Shown here one piece after another: positions 1 to 10,283 of a stretch of DNA of 64,000 nt (its first letter is position 1; each line of letters starts with the position of its first letter). The DNA is taken from assembly GCF_000471905.2 (NCBI RefSeq), contig NW_006500357.1, positions 2,334,463-2,398,462 of the forward strand. Direction: 5' to 3'. The stretch comes from Amborella trichopoda (lineage: Eukaryota > Streptophyta > Magnoliopsida > Amborellales > Amborellaceae). A program made the position numbers and the translations under genes. The notes below the pieces were generated by a model. It did no database searches. It saw nothing but the letters and a program-made list of their open reading frames with translations, and was not told where the DNA came from.

Positions 1-1181
1 AACACCAAAATGCAGTATCAAGGTACTACATCATTCAAAGCAATTCATGTACCACAAAAAGGAAACTAGCCAAATAAATCAAAGATATCACTAATTCAAT
101 AATGCAATATTTAGGTAATATTAAGTGCATAAAACTACACAAATTATTAAAAAACAGAAGATAAAAAATAAAAAATAAAAAATAAAAAAGAATTCTTAAG
201 AAAACTACATAACAAATGTAAACATGCACAATAAAATGGGAAAAGGGGAAGAGAAAGGGAGTCTAAGGCATTAACAGAAGAAGCCATTACCCTAAGCCCC
301 AAACTGAAAAACATAACCTCTCTTCACCCCATGAGAATAGAGCGACAAATTACTGCGCACACAGATAATTCAACACAACATTGTGTTCTTCAATGAGTAA
401 GACATCACAGGTCATCAAACCAAAAATCCCCAAGAAGAGTGTCATAAATATACTTATAAAGCTATAAGAACAAGAAATCCCCAAAAATTCTTAATTAAAA
501 TGCCACAAATCTCATGATTTCTCCAAAACCAGCCCAAAATCATATAAATTGGTAAAAAAACCACCCATTAATAAACATCTCGAAAGTATGGGGAAAATAC
601 AGAGATTGAAGAACCAACAAAACCCTAGCAAGAGAAATAGGTTTATAGAAAAAAACCATACCTAGAGCTCTGATGTTAATGGCAGACGGGAGGTTGATAT
701 CTCGAAGAAACCCAGGATGGTATTCGAGTAACAAAAACTGAAATAAAAATAATCCACGTATTTTGGGTTATTCTGGTTTTGAGTCATTTTGGAGATATGG
801 AAAAACTCTGTTTTGAGCCTTTTTATTGAGCCAAACTCTATTTTGAATCAAAATTGGGAAACTCATTTTGAGGTATACAAGGTTTCTAAACGACCCATAA
901 GCACTTTAGCACAAGTCCAATTCATGCATTGCCCTAATTTTTGCCTCTATATTTTCAATATCTAAAGTTCCTCTCAAAAAAATTTAAAAATCAAAAAGTA
1001 CTTTTTTTTAAAACAACGAACCTATGCCATCCATTTCATGAAATAGTAAGATCCCCAAAAACCGAACAAAATCTGATCCAAGAATTTTTTTATCAAAAAC
1101 TTAGCTCAATCAAGGAATCTATGTTAGCTCTTTCTGCTCTCACTCCGGCCAAATACTCCCATGAATTGTAGTATGATGCAA
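1..1181. other. AT-rich intergenic DNA, no supported gene
   Basis: AT-rich sequence with A/T runs. The open frames here are short and have no recognisable domain. One weak exon candidate (662-734, minus) is listed separately. Confidence 0.5.
662..734 (-). other. possible first coding exon of an unidentified gene
   Basis: On the minus strand an ATG opens a 24-codon frame (beginning MLLEYHPGFLRD) that reads straight into a good plant splice donor, AG|GTATGG, at 661-660. Codon content looks more protein-like than its AT-rich surroundings. I do not recognise the peptide, and I could not find a convincing next exon between here and the window start. It may be chance, or the first exon of a gene running off the left edge. 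Confidence 0.15.
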
Positions 1182-1443
1182 GAGCCAGCTGACTCACAAA
1201 CGGCCGTCACTATGATGGATGTTATACCAAGTGTACCTTCTATAAATGATATATAGACGATGCACCAAAAAAATAGCAAAAAGTTCTATTTTTAATTTAT
1301 AAAATTTTAAATTCTTTTCATGTTTATAATCACTTTGTCTAGATGATGAATCTACAAAAAAAATAAAAAATAGAATAAAATCCATTTTTAAAATGGATTT
1401 TAGATGGTAGTGGCAAATATACGTATAAGTCAGGCTGACTCAT
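1182..1443. repeat. MITE-like element with imperfect terminal inverted repeats
   Basis: The left end GAGCCAGCTGACTCA and the right end (reverse complement GAGTCAGCCTGACTTA) are inverted copies. The interior is AT-rich and contains a near-perfect palindrome at about 1377-1401 (AAAATCCATT...AATGGATTTT). It has no coding capacity. Size and form fit a MITE; the superfamily is unclear because I see no convincing target-site duplication. Confidence 0.4.
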
Positions 1444-1904
1444 AGAAACCCCATCCTAATTTTAATGCTCTCCTTGGAGAAAGACAGAGTTCCAATGCAA
1501 TTAAATACGCGTTTCTGCGCATTGTTTCATGGATATCACAAGCGTCCTACCCTTTGAAGGATAGCCATACACCCGATGTAAAATGATTTTCAGATCTTGT
1601 CATGGCACACTGTCTATTTACTTCTTCAGATAAAAGCCAAGTTAGAAGTTGTTTTTTTGGATCCAAACTTTGGGGATGTAGCCTCTTGATCTTACTGCCC
1701 AACCTTAAAAAAGTTTAAAATTGCACTTTAAAGAAAAATGACTCAAGATTGAACAATTGAACAAATAAAGATCAAAGTGTTAAAAAACTTAAAATCTATT
1801 TTTTAAAAATATTCTTATATAGGTACCAAAATTTCTAATTAAAAAAATTTCCGAACCAGCTTTTTCAAGCTCGAGGGAGTGAATATACAGTTCGCTCATG
1901 CAAT

Positions 1905-2390
1905 ACGTGCCTGTACCAATATTAGCAAAAGCTCAGAGTAGTTCTACTTGGCCGAGTTACTTGAACTTGGCCCCTTGCCGAGCGCGAGTGGTTCCAAATT
2001 GGGTGTCCAACTCGAGGATATTAAAAAAATTAAAAATAAAGAATTTCTTTGAGATATGTTTTTTATTATTTTGACAAAATTGAAAAGTATTTGATTGAAT
2101 ATACTTCACATTTTTCTATCTTTTTTGGGATTATTGTGAAAATACCTCCAATCACAACTTGATTTTTTTAAATCTATTTTTTTACTATTTTTTTCATTTT
2201 GAAATGTTTTGGTTAATCTTACTTTAAAAAATATTTTTTTTTAATATTCTTTATAACTTTTATAATTTGTTAACCTTTTTTTTTTGTTGTTTCAATTCTC
2301 AGTACTAATCGGCCGAGTTACTCAGACTCAGTCCGAGTAATTGAGTCAGGTCAAGACCAATTACTCTGTCCGAGTCGCACTTTGTAACAC
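1905..2390. repeat. dispersed repeat with GCCGAGT-rich ends (copy 1)
   Basis: Both ends carry GCCGAGTTACT-type motifs around an AT-rich core. A diverged relative lies at 8590-8915 with the same order: ACTTGGCC/GCCGAGT motifs, a tgtccaact-type segment, a poly-A/T core, then GCCGAGT again. Two copies in one window and no coding potential suggest a non-autonomous DNA element. Confidence 0.45.
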
Positions 2391-2469
2391 TAGCTTGTAC
2401 ACTGACAAGACCCCCACATCACGTAAATCGTTGAAGAAATTGCCACGTAAGTGTACAAAACTCTTCCGA

Positions 2470-2567
2470 TTTGTTTTTCGCTTTTCTTGCTTTTTAATGT
2501 AGGAAAATGGTTGAATAGTTTGTTTTTCGCTTTTCTTGCCTTTTACTGTAGGAAAATGGTTGAATAG
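2470..2567. repeat. 49-bp tandem duplication
   Basis: Two adjacent 49-bp copies (2470-2518 and 2519-2567) share the core TTTGTTTTTCGCTTTTCTTG and the tail GGAAAATGGTTGAATAG, with only a few differences. No gene is associated. Confidence 0.75.
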
Positions 2568-3190
2568 CATTGCAGCTCTATCAAAATAAGTAAAGCCTCA
2601 CCTCATAATTCATTGAAAATTGTAATTCAAGCATTGAAAAACCTTTATATTGATCATATCAGCTTGAACATTGTAGTTATGAAAAAAAATTAGTATTTTA
2701 AACTCTAAAAATATTGTGTTATGTAATAACTAGACTGTCCAGTTCACCCCAAAAATAAGTATTCATAGATCTGCATGATCGATATATTTTGTGAGGGTCA
2801 AATTTTATTGTCGTATTGGAAATTGATTTTAGAGCCAACATAAAAATTCCGTTGTTGAAAGTAGTTTTCCGATGAGGATTTGAGATAGAGCTTTATTTGT
2901 TTTCATAAAGGCTAGGCTTTATATTCATCCTTTACTTTTTAAAGAGAAAAATAAATTAATAACTTATGAGTCATCGAAAAGTCGATGGCTTTGGACCATC
3001 CAAGCTCAGTCAAGCTTTAAGAAAGATGGCCTCATTTACAAGTTATTCCAACGTCTCTCCCTTACACTGATAACGGGCCTGGCCCGAGCCAAACCAGGTC
3101 CCTTAAGGGCCAGGGCGTGCCGAAGGGCCCTGGCCGCCCTGTCCAAGTCCGGCCTAATTAGAAAAAAGGCGTTAAGAAACAAAGGGTGAG
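2568..3190. other. intergenic, no gene seen
   Basis: AT-rich DNA followed by a short GC-rich stretch (about 3070-3160) with repeated GGGCC/GGCCC motifs, resembling the GTGGCAATGGGCC repeats further right. No coding signal. Confidence 0.4.
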
Positions 3191-3539
3191 GTTAATATAA
3201 AGTGTCAACCCTGTTGAACTAAGTAAGGTGCACCTAAAAAATATGCCAAAATTGCTGATTCAATGCCGCAAAACCTTGTGATGTTATGAAAATATATTTT
3301 TGATAACTAATGATACGAAAATATATTGTTTCAAAATGGTGACGATCAAATAAATTTATAAATACCTGAAAATCTTGAAAATGGACAGCTCAGATAATTC
3401 GTTCAAAAATGAATTATTTTTAGGACTAAAAATCCCATTTTTTCATGTCTATAAATCACGAGGTCGAAATAATCGATTTCTACTCGGTTTTTAAGGTACA
3501 CCTTACTCATACAGTAGAAGATTGATACTTTATATAAAC
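3191..3539. repeat. MITE with about 50-bp terminal inverted repeats
   Basis: The left end reads GTTAATATAAAGTGTCAAC and the right end, reverse-complemented, GTTTATATAAAGTATCAA. Matching continues inward to GTAAGGTGCACCT / GTAAGGTGTACCT, so the inverted repeats are roughly 50 bp. The 349-bp AT-rich element has no ORF. I see no clear target-site duplication, so the superfamily is unassigned. Confidence 0.6.
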
Positions 3540-4377
3540 TTTTTTTAAAAAAACATAAAAAAAGTACAGGTCAGAACTGTATTTATTGATTTTATTTTTT
3601 TTGTTCAAAACAAAAATACGGGTCCAACCCTTGACCTGGACGGAAAACCGGCCCATTGCCATTCCTTCTCGCAGCGGCACTCACAGTACAAGTTGGAAGC
3701 ATCCTAGAAAACAAAATATACACAAAAGAATGTTACAAATTGAAGGGTCCACATCCCAGACAGATTGACTCCAACCCTATATACTAATTTTAATAATGTT
3801 CATCAATATGCTTAATATTGATCAATGTGTCAACAATTCATCCAAAAACAATTTGAATCAGCATAAGTAGAAGAAAACAATTTCGGTTACCTCTAAATTC
3901 CTACAAAACAAACAACCCAAAACAAATATAGAGTCCAAAAGATCTTAAATTTTTAACCACTAAAAGAGATTGATCATTAGCACTAATATGATGACAGGGT
4001 TGCATCATGGACATCACAACAAGCGTTACTCCATAAACAAACAACTTGAGTGTGCCCCATTAAGTTTTAACCCCTTCCATCTTTGTTTACATCCAACCCG
4101 GTCTCAAATTCGATTGGAAAAACCCTAAACTCATACAAACAACCATTATGTTAATAGCAATCACAATAACAATCAGAGTTAAGTGGATTAGGCCATGGCT
4201 TAAGCCATGAACCTCCAATTAGAACAGTCCCCCCTCTCTCTATCTCTCTCTCCCTAGCCTCCAATGCTGCCTGCAACTTTCTCTCTCTAACAATTAATTA
4301 GACTAATCCTCCAGGACATCAAGGTGAGTGTGGAAGCTTGCAAGTAAAAATCATTGCTTCCCACTCTCTCTCTCTTT
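3540..4377. other. intergenic region 3' of the ZF-HD gene
   Basis: No recognisable coding exon. The last ~160 bp become CT-rich (several CTCTCTCT runs from 4230 on) and probably include the 3' UTR or downstream flank of the minus-strand gene ending at 4533. Confidence 0.4.
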
Positions 4378-4535
4378 CTCAAAAGAGTGAAGAAGTAGAA
4401 GAGACTTAGAGAGAGAAAGATCTCTCTCTCTTGCTCAAACGAGAGAAGTAGAAGAGATTTAGAGAGAGAAAGATCTCTCTCTCTTGCTCAAAAGAGTGAA
4501 GAAGGAGAAGAGATTTAGAGAGAGAAAATGTCTCA
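4378..4535. repeat. three tandem ~55-bp GA/CT units with palindromic arms, abutting the ZF-HD stop codon
   Basis: Units start at 4378, 4434 and 4487, each with CTCAAA, a GAAGnAGAAGAGA segment, then AGAGAGAGAAAGATCTCTCTCTCTTG. The GAGAGA...TCTCTC halves are inverted repeats that could fold in RNA. The third unit lacks its right arm and runs into the stop codon. The block therefore lies in the presumed 3' UTR of the minus-strand gene. Confidence 0.75.
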
Positions 4536-5189
4536 AGTAGAGGCAGTGAGAGAGTCCTTCTTGCCAAGAGTGTTCTTATTATTGTGCATCCACACTTTAA
4601 GAACATGCCTCTTCACTCCAACCTCCATGCAAAACTGTTGTAATGCAACATCATCCTGCTTCTGAATCCTCCACCCCAATTTATCAGCAAATGCCTGCAT
4701 CTTCTCCTTCTGATCTTGTGTAAACTTTGTCCTATACCTCTTTGTTCCATTTTTAGTCCCTCCTCCTTGCCCAAAAACCGTAAATCCTTCATTGTCAATT
4801 GATCTAGTAAGTGGAGGAGGAAATTTCAATTTCTTGTCCCAAGTTGGGGCTGCATTGTGGAGGTAAGGGGAGGAGAAGGGAAGGGGAGTTACGGAAATTT
4901 CCTTGCGGTGGAAGTTGCGGTGGCAGCCACAGGCCGCGCATTTGAGGGCTTCAATGGAGCCTTCTTCCCCTGCCGCCATGAACTCGCCGCAGCCATCGTT
5001 GGCATGGCCACCGATTGCAGCTGCGTGGTTCTTGAGGCACTCGCGATAGCCGATGAGATAGGAGGGTTTGGAGAGGGGGGAGTCGAGGGGGTCGAGGACG
5101 CCACCGTTCTTCTCTGGCTTGGGGCCGCCCCCGGTGGAGGAGTTGCCTGGGCTGTTGTGACTGTAGGGAACCACGCTTAGGTCCATCAT
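4533..5189 (-). CDS. zinc-finger homeodomain (ZF-HD) transcription factor
   Basis: A plant-specific nuclear DNA-binding regulator. Numbered from this start, the ZF-HD dimerisation zinc finger spans residues ~46-96, with the [14 protein letters not shown] motif and the [14 protein letters not shown] cluster supplying the Cys/His ligands. A Ser/Pro/Gly linker follows, then the homeodomain at ~148-205 with the diagnostic helix 3 [14 protein letters not shown]. Family members are known to form homo- and heterodimers through the finger and bind ATTA-type sites. The frame is intact, ~218 residues and intronless, all normal for the family. I chose the first ATG of the tandem MM(D); an in-frame ATG 33 bp upstream (5222) gives an 11-residue extension encoded by the CT-repeat leader and is less likely. 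The paralogue number cannot be told. No neighbouring gene appears to be co-regulated with it. Confidence 0.93.
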   Translation of the reverse strand: MMDLSVVPYSHNSPGNSSTGGGPKPEKNGGVLDPLDSPLSKPSYLIGYRECLKNHAAAIGGHANDGCGEFMAAGEEGSIEALKCAACGCHRNFHRKEISVTPLPFSSPYLHNAAPTWDKKLKFPPPLTRSIDNEGFTVFGQGGGTKNGTKRYRTKFTQDQKEKMQAFADKLGWRIQKQDDVALQQFCMEVGVKRHVLKVWMHNNKNTLGKKDSLTAST

Positions 5190-5330
5190 CACCCAAAACT
5201 TTTCTCTCTCTCCTCTAAACAAAGATCTCTCTCTATTTTGTTCCCTAAACCCTTCCCTATTTTCTCTCTCTAAACTATTTCTCTATTTTCTCTCTCTACA
5301 ACTCTATCTCTCAATCTCTCTTTTGCTGCT
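5190..5330 (-). promoter_or_regulatory. CT/GA-rich 5' leader and core promoter region of the ZF-HD gene
   Basis: The plus strand shows repeated TTTCTCTCTCTAAAC-like units, giving GA-rich sequence on the coding strand immediately upstream of the ATG. Such pyrimidine/GA repeats are common in plant 5' leaders and core promoters. The transcription start cannot be placed. Confidence 0.4.
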
Positions 5331-5741
5331 TTTTTAGAGGAGACGTTAAGTTTTCATGGCTCTCTAAAGCAGAGCATAGGCGGGGTTGTCAAATGTGTCT
5401 TAGAGAGAGAAACAGCGACTGGTTTAGCCGGAAATTTGGTGTGCATAATTTGCAAGACAGACATATAGGGCCTGGTTTAAAAGGAAACTGGTGGGTGCAT
5501 GTCTTCAACAGAGAGAAAGAGGTAGTGGGTTAAGGGGAAAATGGAGGAGATGATGTATGAAAAGGCCGACAAAAACTGGAGAAATTAGTATGGGGCGCCA
5601 GGATAAGAAGGAAGACAAACCCCTTCTAAATGGGTCCCGTGATACGCAAGCGACATTACCGTAAAGCCCACTATTTTAGCGCAACCCCAACTAATCTGTC
5701 AGTCCCTCCATTTTCTTCCCCAAACCCCTAGCCACGACGAT
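5331..5741. other. upstream region of the ZF-HD gene, no other gene seen
   Basis: Mixed-composition DNA without an open frame of note. It is probably the proximal promoter of the minus-strand gene. Confidence 0.35.
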
Positions 5742-6226
5742 GGGTGGCAATGGGCCAATGGACCCGGCCCGAACAGGTCAGCCTAGCCTAGCCTAAAATA
5801 TAGTGGTGGCAATGGACCTGACCAAACCTGTAACCAACGGGTAGAACCGAGCTTGGATTTGGGAATGAGTCCTAATTTTGGACTTGAGTACTATTTGGGT
5901 TTGGGATTGGGTCCAACCAGACCCCGACCTCTACCTATTGTCATAAAGTGTACGATGACAATAATGTGCCTTTAAGTGCACGCTAGATGTTCATATTATC
6001 ACAATATTAATAACATTTACAGTATTATTAGCAAAAAGAAAAAAAAATTGCTCATAGTCATAGGTTATATGATGGAAAAAAAAAAAAAAAATTCATAGTG
6101 ATAAGGTGGCAATGGATCAGACCACATCTGAGATCTGACAGGTCCAAGTATGGGTCCAAATATTTTAACCCGAATGCTATTCGGGTTCAAATCCAAGTAA
6201 CCGGCCCGACCTATTGCCACCCCTTC
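5742..6226. repeat. cluster of GGTGGCAATGG MITE-like repeats
   Basis: Three starts with GGTGGCAATGG (5742, 5804, 6105) and two ends with the inverse, CCTATTGCCACCCC or CCTATTGTCA (about 5942 and 6222), outline small palindromic elements rich in GGCCC/GACC motifs. Related sequence recurs at 7393-7665. The form fits a non-autonomous DNA transposon family. Confidence 0.5.
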
Positions 6227-6509
6227 TAGAATATGAGAGCTGGCCACGAAATGTGTCTAAAGGAGGGGATGGGAGCGGCTGGGCAAGTGCATGGCCAGGC
6301 AACGTAGACCCGACTCTCTTTTTCTTTTCTTTGCTCCAATTTTAATTATGATTGGGGCTCAGCCCAGCCCTGTGCCATTTTGGCCTCGGGCTGCACCGGA
6401 TCTGGGCCAACGTTATAGAGTGTAGGCTGGGCTATTGCTCGGCGGCCCGGATCAGGCGCTCCCGTTGCCAAGATCCATTTAACGCTAAGACAGCGACAAC
6501 TCTGCCCTT

Positions 6510-6598
6510 CACGTGGCCTTTCCACGTGTCACCCAAGGCTTATCATTTACTCCCACGTGGCCCGACAGAGCTTGCCGATGCTCTTAAAGCCCCACGTG
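6510..6598. promoter_or_regulatory. cluster of four G-box/ABRE-like motifs in a GC-rich island
   Basis: CACGTG occurs at 6510, 6523, 6554 and 6593, three of them as CACGTGGC, within 90 bp. They sit in a GC-rich block of about 6350-6850 that contrasts sharply with the AT-rich flanks. bZIP and bHLH factors are known to bind such motifs. The nearest gene that could use it is the ZF-HD gene ~1.3 kb away (minus). The 146-codon open frame across the block has no recognisable domain. Confidence 0.5.
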
Positions 6599-6849
6599 GC
6601 GCGCTTCTAGTGGCCGATGCGCTCGTGCTCGAGAACAGTCAAAGCGTGTGCAGTACACTGACCTTTGCGGGACCCTCCATGTGGGGGTTCGTGGGCCAGG
6701 AATTGGGGCCCTTTGATTGGATGATCGAACGGCTGAGAGCCGCGGGATTTGCTGACGCAGGGCCCGGTATGGGTTTTGCCGTGCACCAATAGGCGGCTGC
6801 CGTGTGCACACGTCATCCTCCCTGCGGGGCCCGCTAGATTCCCTCCTGA

Positions 6850-7392
6850 GAGCGTTGCTTCGAAGGTAAACAAAATCTAAATTCGTATTAATTAAGCGCC
6901 TAATCTCCAAGTTTTTATTTCCCTACTTTACAAGGCAGGACTTTTTCGTGCTTCTTTTTCTCCAAATAGGAAAAGTGAATATTTGGATTGAAATAATTTC
7001 TTACCGAAAAGAAAGAGAGGAGTAAATTTGAAAATTAAATGGGCTTTTATTTATAAATATTAAATAGAGGAGTAAATTTGAACTTAAATAGGGGAAATAT
7101 ACAAACCTTTCCCATTTATAAATATTAAATACAATTTGATGGTAAAAGAGAGAGTCGCACGCGCTAATGATTTGATTAGGGAAGGGATCATGGCGTGTGG
7201 TACCCACTTTGGAATTAGTTCCGATACGCTGACGTTATGGATAGTTCCACAAAGCTGAGCTCCTAATAATTGCCATAAATATGCGCTTTTAAATGGGGTG
7301 GGCCATATTATATAGTGATTTGTTTCAGAATTCGTTTCAGGGGTAGGAATGGAATTATATTTTCAAGCAATAACGGGAGTAACCTCACCGTA
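6850..7392. other. intergenic, no gene seen
   Basis: AT-rich DNA with a short internal duplication of a TAAATATTAAAT-containing segment (about 7045-7075 and 7110-7135). No coding signal. Confidence 0.4.
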
Positions 7393-7665
7393 GGGTGGCA
7401 GTGGGTTGGGTGGCCTGACCTCGTCCGCCCAGCCGTAAAATACCAAGGCTCGGAGTAAAAAATGTGGCCCAAGAGTCGGGCCAGGGCACCAAGCCTTTCA
7501 GGCTGGGCTGGCTAAAGCACAACAGGGGTAGACCTTAATAGGCTAAGGTAGGGCTTGAGCTAGGGCCTCTTTAGCCTAGCTTGAGCAAGGCATGGATAGC
7601 TAGCCTTATAGGGATCAAAGCTGGATTAGGGCTTAGGACAAACCATCCCCGCCAGTCCGGCCACA
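7393..7665. repeat. diverged GGGTGGCA-type repeat
   Basis: It opens with GGGTGGCAGTGGGTTGGG and is full of GGGC/GCCC motifs, like the 5742-6226 cluster. The right end is less clear. No coding potential. Confidence 0.35.
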
Positions 7666-8589
7666 GAAAAGTGATAGAAGAAAAAATTATATTTATTTTT
7701 AATTTTTAGAGTTTTTTAGTTTTTTAAAAATTTTGGACATTTTTTAGATATTTTCATCATTCAAAATCTCCATCACATAATAATTCACGATTATCAATAA
7801 TGGGCAAAACAGTACGATCTTTCAACCCAAAAAAATCTCGAATACAATGTTTTTTTCACCACTGCGTCTGCATGTGGAGTCAAGTGATGATAATAGCGAT
7901 TGGGGTTTTCGATTTGAAAAATAAGATTTTTTATTTTAACAATATATTTTAAACTAAAAATAAGTAGTATTTTTCGCTCTATCAACAGGTCTAGGTTGCC
8001 CGGTGTCCATGCATACTTCGAGAATAGGGAAGGGCCTTTTAGGATTTGTTGTTAAAGTGAAGGACATGTTGGAACTTGGTTTTTCTCTCTTATAGGTTTG
8101 GGAAAGAAGAGAAAACTGGGAAAAGATGCGTGGGCCAGGTACCGCGTGAGGAAGCACCCACCGACCAAGCATCAAAAGCAACGAGCGTGCGGCCAACCGA
8201 AAGAGAAGGAAATTAGGATTATGTATCGGATCCTCGCATCGCCCTTCATGAATGCCTTCTTTCGTTCCCTGCCCTTTTCATCCTTGGTTTTTCTTCCTTT
8301 TTCTCTCGCTGCGTTGCCATTGAAATTTTGCCAAAAAGTTTTATTCTCCGTAGCTCCATATAGCTCCATCCATTTTATTTTATTTTTTTTATTTTTATTT
8401 TTATTTTATTTTATTTTATTTTTTATTTTTAAGTTACGTTGGAATGGAACTTGAGACATTCGACTATAAAAACCTAACCTATATTGTCTTGATCCAAGCC
8501 TATTTCCTCCATCCACTTCGCCATGCAATATTGATTAATTTTTAGGATCCTCAAACCTGGGTATGTGACCTCTTTAACTCAAAACTAAT
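7666..8589. other. intergenic, no supported gene
   Basis: AT-rich DNA with T-rich low-complexity tracts, notably about 8370-8430 (repeated ATTTT). The 118-codon frame at 8098-8454 ends in poly-Phe/Leu coded by that tract and is not credible as a gene. Confidence 0.4.
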
Positions 8590-8915
8590 GCTTGATTAGT
8601 CAAGTGAATCGGTTGGGACTCACACAGGTAACTTGGTCAGTTTAAGTATCCTCGAGTTGTGTGTCCAACTTGGAGATCTTTACAAAAAAAAAAAAAAAAA
8701 ATTCAAAGGTAGTAAAAAACCAAAAAAGAAAAGAAACTTATTGGAAATATGATTTCTTATTTTTTTCTATTTGGTGAAGATTGGAAAGTGTTTTTGCTAT
8801 GAATACTTATTTTTACATTTTATATTCTTTATGAATTTTTATAAAGATGGGCCGAGTTTTGGCCAAGGCCTTGGCCGAGCACCCGCCTCGAGTCGCTCTT
8901 GTCGACGCTGCTAAT
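8590..8915. repeat. dispersed repeat with GCCGAGT-rich ends (copy 2)
   Basis: Diverged relative of 1905-2390: the ACTTGG / tgtccaactt segment, a 19-A run at about 8683-8701, an AT-rich core, then GGGCCGAGTTTTGG and GGCCGAGC near the right end. Confidence 0.4.
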
Positions 8916-9834
8916 AACTAACCTTATAAAAGAAAAAAATTGAATCATGCTCTCTATGTATATGCAAAAGTTAGAGGAAATTTCTCAAAATAAAAGATAT
9001 GTTATTTACAATTTTACACATTTGCGACTATTCCATTCATGACATCTGGTTTTTCATAGCCATTTTGAAATAACATAAAAACTGTAGGTAAAAATGTGAA
9101 ATAGTTCTCATCTCTTGAGAATTTTGATAAATTTCCCAAAAATTTAATATCCCAAGATTGAGTAGAGACCATGCAATTTTGTGACGGTGAGACCCCAAAT
9201 GTTCAAAAACTAAAATTCTAATATTATATTTTGGAAGTAATCATATTCTTTGGTGGTTCTGAAAATTTCATATTAAAAAAATTTGTCTAAAGTCGTCTTC
9301 CCGAGGTAGTTGGTGTACAGTAATACTCTGTAGGGAGTACGGCATACAAAAGAGAAAAACCTTTGATTTTAATAGTGCTTTCTTCCTCATCTCTTTCCCC
9401 ACAAAGAGCCTGCCATGAACCCAAATTGGACATGAGGGACTCAAGAAAAGCTAAAATGTCTCATCAATAATAGTCAGTATTCACCTGGCCCACCAAAATC
9501 ACATCATTTTAGATCCAAAATTTAAAACTTTACCACAATCATCAATCTAAAAAATAAAATTTCAAATTTAGAGGAATCATTTTAATCTTTACTTTTTGAA
9601 GTGTTCATTTAAGTTCTCTAGAAAATGATGCATCTGAAGTGTTAAGTTCCAATTCTTTTCATACTCTTATCCAAGATTTTCTTCAAATTTTAAATCCAAA
9701 ATCCATGTGTAAGACGGATTTTTGGAAGGGCAAGCATATGCACACACCAAAACATTTTCCTGCAATATTCAGTGCCTTTTCCCCTCGCATGAACACTATT
9801 TTGCTCTAGTTATAAGTTATCGCCAATCAATCGT
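8916..9834. other. AT-rich intergenic DNA, nothing recognisable
   Basis: No open frame, domain or repeat stands out. Confidence 0.4.
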
Positions 9835-9960
9835 TCTATACATAAGGGGGCATGGGCATAAATTTCTTAAAAAAAACTAAAAAAACCAAGAAAATTATTC
9901 TATATATAAGGGGGCATGGGCATAAATTTCTTAAAAGAACTAAAAAACAAAGAAAATTAT
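9835..9960. repeat. 64-bp tandem duplication
   Basis: Two near-identical copies (9835-9898 and 9899-9960) share AAGGGGGCATGGGCATAAA and AAGAAAATTATTC. They differ mainly in A-run length. Confidence 0.75.
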
Positions 9961-10054
9961 TCACGTTCTACAGGCCCTTGAGTGAAATAACGTCAAAAGA
10001 TCAAATAGTGATCGTTCAAGGACTCAAAATTCAAGAATACTTTTTCTGATTGCA

Positions 10055-10283
10055 GAGCATGTTTGGTTCGTATGCACTTTTTTCGTGAAAACATTTTTAC
10101 AAGAAAAAACTTTCCTATGTTGTTAGATATGGAAATGTTTTCACCCGAATTCATACACGAACGAAAAGCTTACTATAAAAATGGACCAATTGGTCTGAAA
10201 ATTTTTCCATATCTCATCACAAAGGAGAATTCTTTGGTGTGAAAATTTTTTTATGAAAAATTTCGTTCAAACCAAACATACCC
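10055..10283. repeat. MITE with ATGTTTGGTT termini
   Basis: The left end GCATGTTTGGTTCG and the right end (reverse complement GGGTATGTTTGGTTTGAACG) are inverted repeats, and the interior holds further inverted AAAATTTTT/TTTTCAC segments. Termini of this form are common in plant hAT- and PIF-type MITEs. The length (~230 bp) and lack of ORFs fit. Confidence 0.55.

Noticed and set aside
4857..5180. 107-codon plus-strand frame opposite the ZF-HD gene
   Set aside because: A shadow of the GC-rich coding strand of a gene with clear ZF-HD homology.
6352..6792. 146-codon plus-strand frame in the GC-rich island
   Set aside because: GC-rich DNA has few stop codons by chance; the peptide has no recognisable domain, and overlapping open frames occur on the other strand.
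8098..8454. 118-codon plus-strand frame
   Set aside because: Its second half is poly-Phe/Leu encoded by an ATTTT repeat; no homology.
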